NCBI RefSeq assembly: GCF_023278185.1
Contig: NZ_CP066356.1
Coordinates: 3,402,001-3,466,000 of the forward strand
Length of the DNA stretch: 64,000 nucleotides
Origin: Bradyrhizobium elkanii USDA 76
Lineage (GTDB): Bacteria > Pseudomonadota > Alphaproteobacteria > Rhizobiales > Xanthobacteraceae
Direction of reading: 5' to 3'
Of the stretch, positions 63,127 through 64,000 are shown in pieces. Within the stretch, counting starts at the first letter, position 1; every line of letters begins with the position of its first letter. Made by a program: the position numbers and the translations under genes. The notes under the pieces are model-generated. The model saw only the letters and a list, made by a program, of their open reading frames with translations. It did not search any database and was not told the DNA's origin.

Positions 63127-63970
63127 AGCTTCGCGCCGTCGCGCGCGGTGGATTTTTTGAAAGCGCCGCCGCCATCGCCGATATCAGCGGCCGCATGAAG
63201 AAGGCGTCTTCGGCCGGGTAGATGTCGGTGCGCAGGCCGTGGGATTTGAGCTCGTCCGATACCGCCGGTCCGACGGAAGCGATCGGCGTACGCTCGAACC
63301 CCTGGCGTAACCTGTCCTCGCAACCGCGCGCCCGTGCCACCTCGATGAGCCGACGGACCTGGCCGAGATTGGTCAGCGCGATCGCGTCGATGCGGCCCTG
63401 CGCCATCTCCTCGATCGCGGTGACGATGTTGGCGTCGGCGGCCTGCGCATCATAGACATAGGGCAGCACCGTATCGACCTCGGCGCCCTGTGCCTTGATC
63501 GCGCCGATCAGGGTGGCGTGATCCTTGTCCGGATAGAGCTGCAGGCCGAGCCGATGGCCGGCGAGGTCGAGCTTCGACAGCATCTCCGCGACGCCTTCCG
63601 ACGTCGGCTTCTCGGTCGTCATTTGCGGCTCCAGGCCGATCTCGCGCAGCGCCCGGCCGGGCTTGGGGCCGCGGGCGAATTTGCGCGCCTTGGCGAGGCC
63701 ATCGACGAACTCCCGCTCGACGCCGATCCGGCGCACGACCTTCATCAGCCGGCGCAGGCCTTCGCCGGTCATCAGCACGAGATCGTCGAGCGGCCGTTCG
63801 ATAGCGCGGCGAATCCAGGCCTCGATCGGCGCCGCATCAGGCGCATCGTGGATGGTGAACATTGGGCATTGCAGCACGTCGGCCCCCTGCTCGGCGAGCA
63901 GGCGGGAAAACTGCGCCTCCTCGCGCGTCTCGAGGATCAGGATGCGGTAGCCGTTCAGCCGTTCAGCCAT
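63125..63970 (-). CDS. hemD: Uroporphyrinogen-III synthase family protein
   Basis: HemD-type protein of 281 residues from ATG 63970 after AGGGACC. Two Rossmann-like halves are seen: ILILETREEAQFSRLLAEQG with DDLVLMTGEGLRRLMKVV, and AIALTNLGQVRRLIEVARA with PIASVGPAVSDELKSHGL. It would close hydroxymethylbilane to uroporphyrinogen III for haem, sirohaem or cobalamin. The family is poorly conserved and a paralog may serve sirohaem synthesis only, so the symbol is tentative. No other tetrapyrrole gene is in the window. Confidence 0.75.
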   Translation of the reverse strand: MAERLNGYRILILETREEAQFSRLLAEQGADVLQCPMFTIHDAPDAAPIEAWIRRAIERPLDDLVLMTGEGLRRLMKVVRRIGVEREFVDGLAKARKFARGPKPGRALREIGLEPQMTTEKPTSEGVAEMLSKLDLAGHRLGLQLYPDKDHATLIGAIKAQGAEVDTVLPYVYDAQAADANIVTAIEEMAQGRIDAIALTNLGQVRRLIEVARARGCEDRLRQGFERTPIASVGPAVSDELKSHGLRTDIYPAEDAFFMRPLISAMAAALSKNPPRATARS

Positions 63971-64000
63971 GATGGTCCCTAACAAACATTGTCGTCATTT

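Overview
The window looks like chromosomal DNA of a Bradyrhizobium-type alphaproteobacterium (order Hyphomicrobiales, formerly Rhizobiales). Most genes are GC-rich with strongly GC-biased third positions. The gene families fit this group: tripartite tricarboxylate transporters (TTT), a branched-chain-type ABC operon, CaiB/BaiF CoA transferase, serine-glyoxylate aminotransferase. The intergenic palindromic repeats also look like those I know from Bradyrhizobium and Rhodopseudomonas genomes. No rRNA, tRNA or CRISPR array was seen. Composition statements are by eye, not measured.

Layout. (1) 1-9.9 kb, GC-rich metabolic genes: two serine-glyoxylate aminotransferase paralogs around an MFS transporter, an enoyl-CoA hydratase, then a TTT transporter whose binding-protein gene and membrane genes enclose the methylthioadenosine salvage genes mtnP and mtnA. 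(2) 10.1-33.4 kb, visibly AT-richer accessory DNA: a surface-polysaccharide locus with wbpA-wbpB-like genes, a 5'-truncated acyltransferase cut at the end of an IS1380-type element, about 4 kb of gene-poor scrambled DNA, an IS66-type element, a Wzz-like protein, a flippase, an AsnB-type amidotransferase, wbpI, a polymerase candidate, wbpD and two glycosyltransferases. (3) 34.1-48.8 kb, mostly GC-rich: a CoA transferase, then a second polysaccharide set (flippase, AsnB-type amidotransferase, acetyltransferase, CgeB-like glycosyltransferase, methyltransferase, epimerase), an AT-richer glycosyltransferase/polymerase pair, wbpB-wbpD-wbpE-like genes and a HAD phosphatase. (4) 48.8-58.7 kb: a PaaK-like ligase, an AGE-type epimerase and a livG-ligase-livH-livM-livK-livF uptake operon. 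(5) 59.1-64 kb: a Crp/Fnr regulator, gmd-fcl for GDP-L-fucose, an orphan TTT receptor with a Tat-type signal, and a HemD-like protein.

How it fits together. Regions 2, 3 and 5 together encode a Wzx/Wzy-type O-antigen or capsule system. wbpA (10157), two wbpB-like genes (11461, 45552), the wbpE-like aminotransferase (47096), wbpD (30196) and wbpI (27469) would form the whole UDP-GlcNAc to UDP-ManNAc3NAcA route known from Pseudomonas aeruginosa and Bordetella. Two AsnB-type enzymes may amidate such uronic acids, and gmd-fcl would add GDP-L-fucose. The duplicated flippase-amidotransferase pair, the two polymerases on opposite strands, and the IS-damaged acyltransferase point to a mosaic locus assembled from at least two serotype cassettes.
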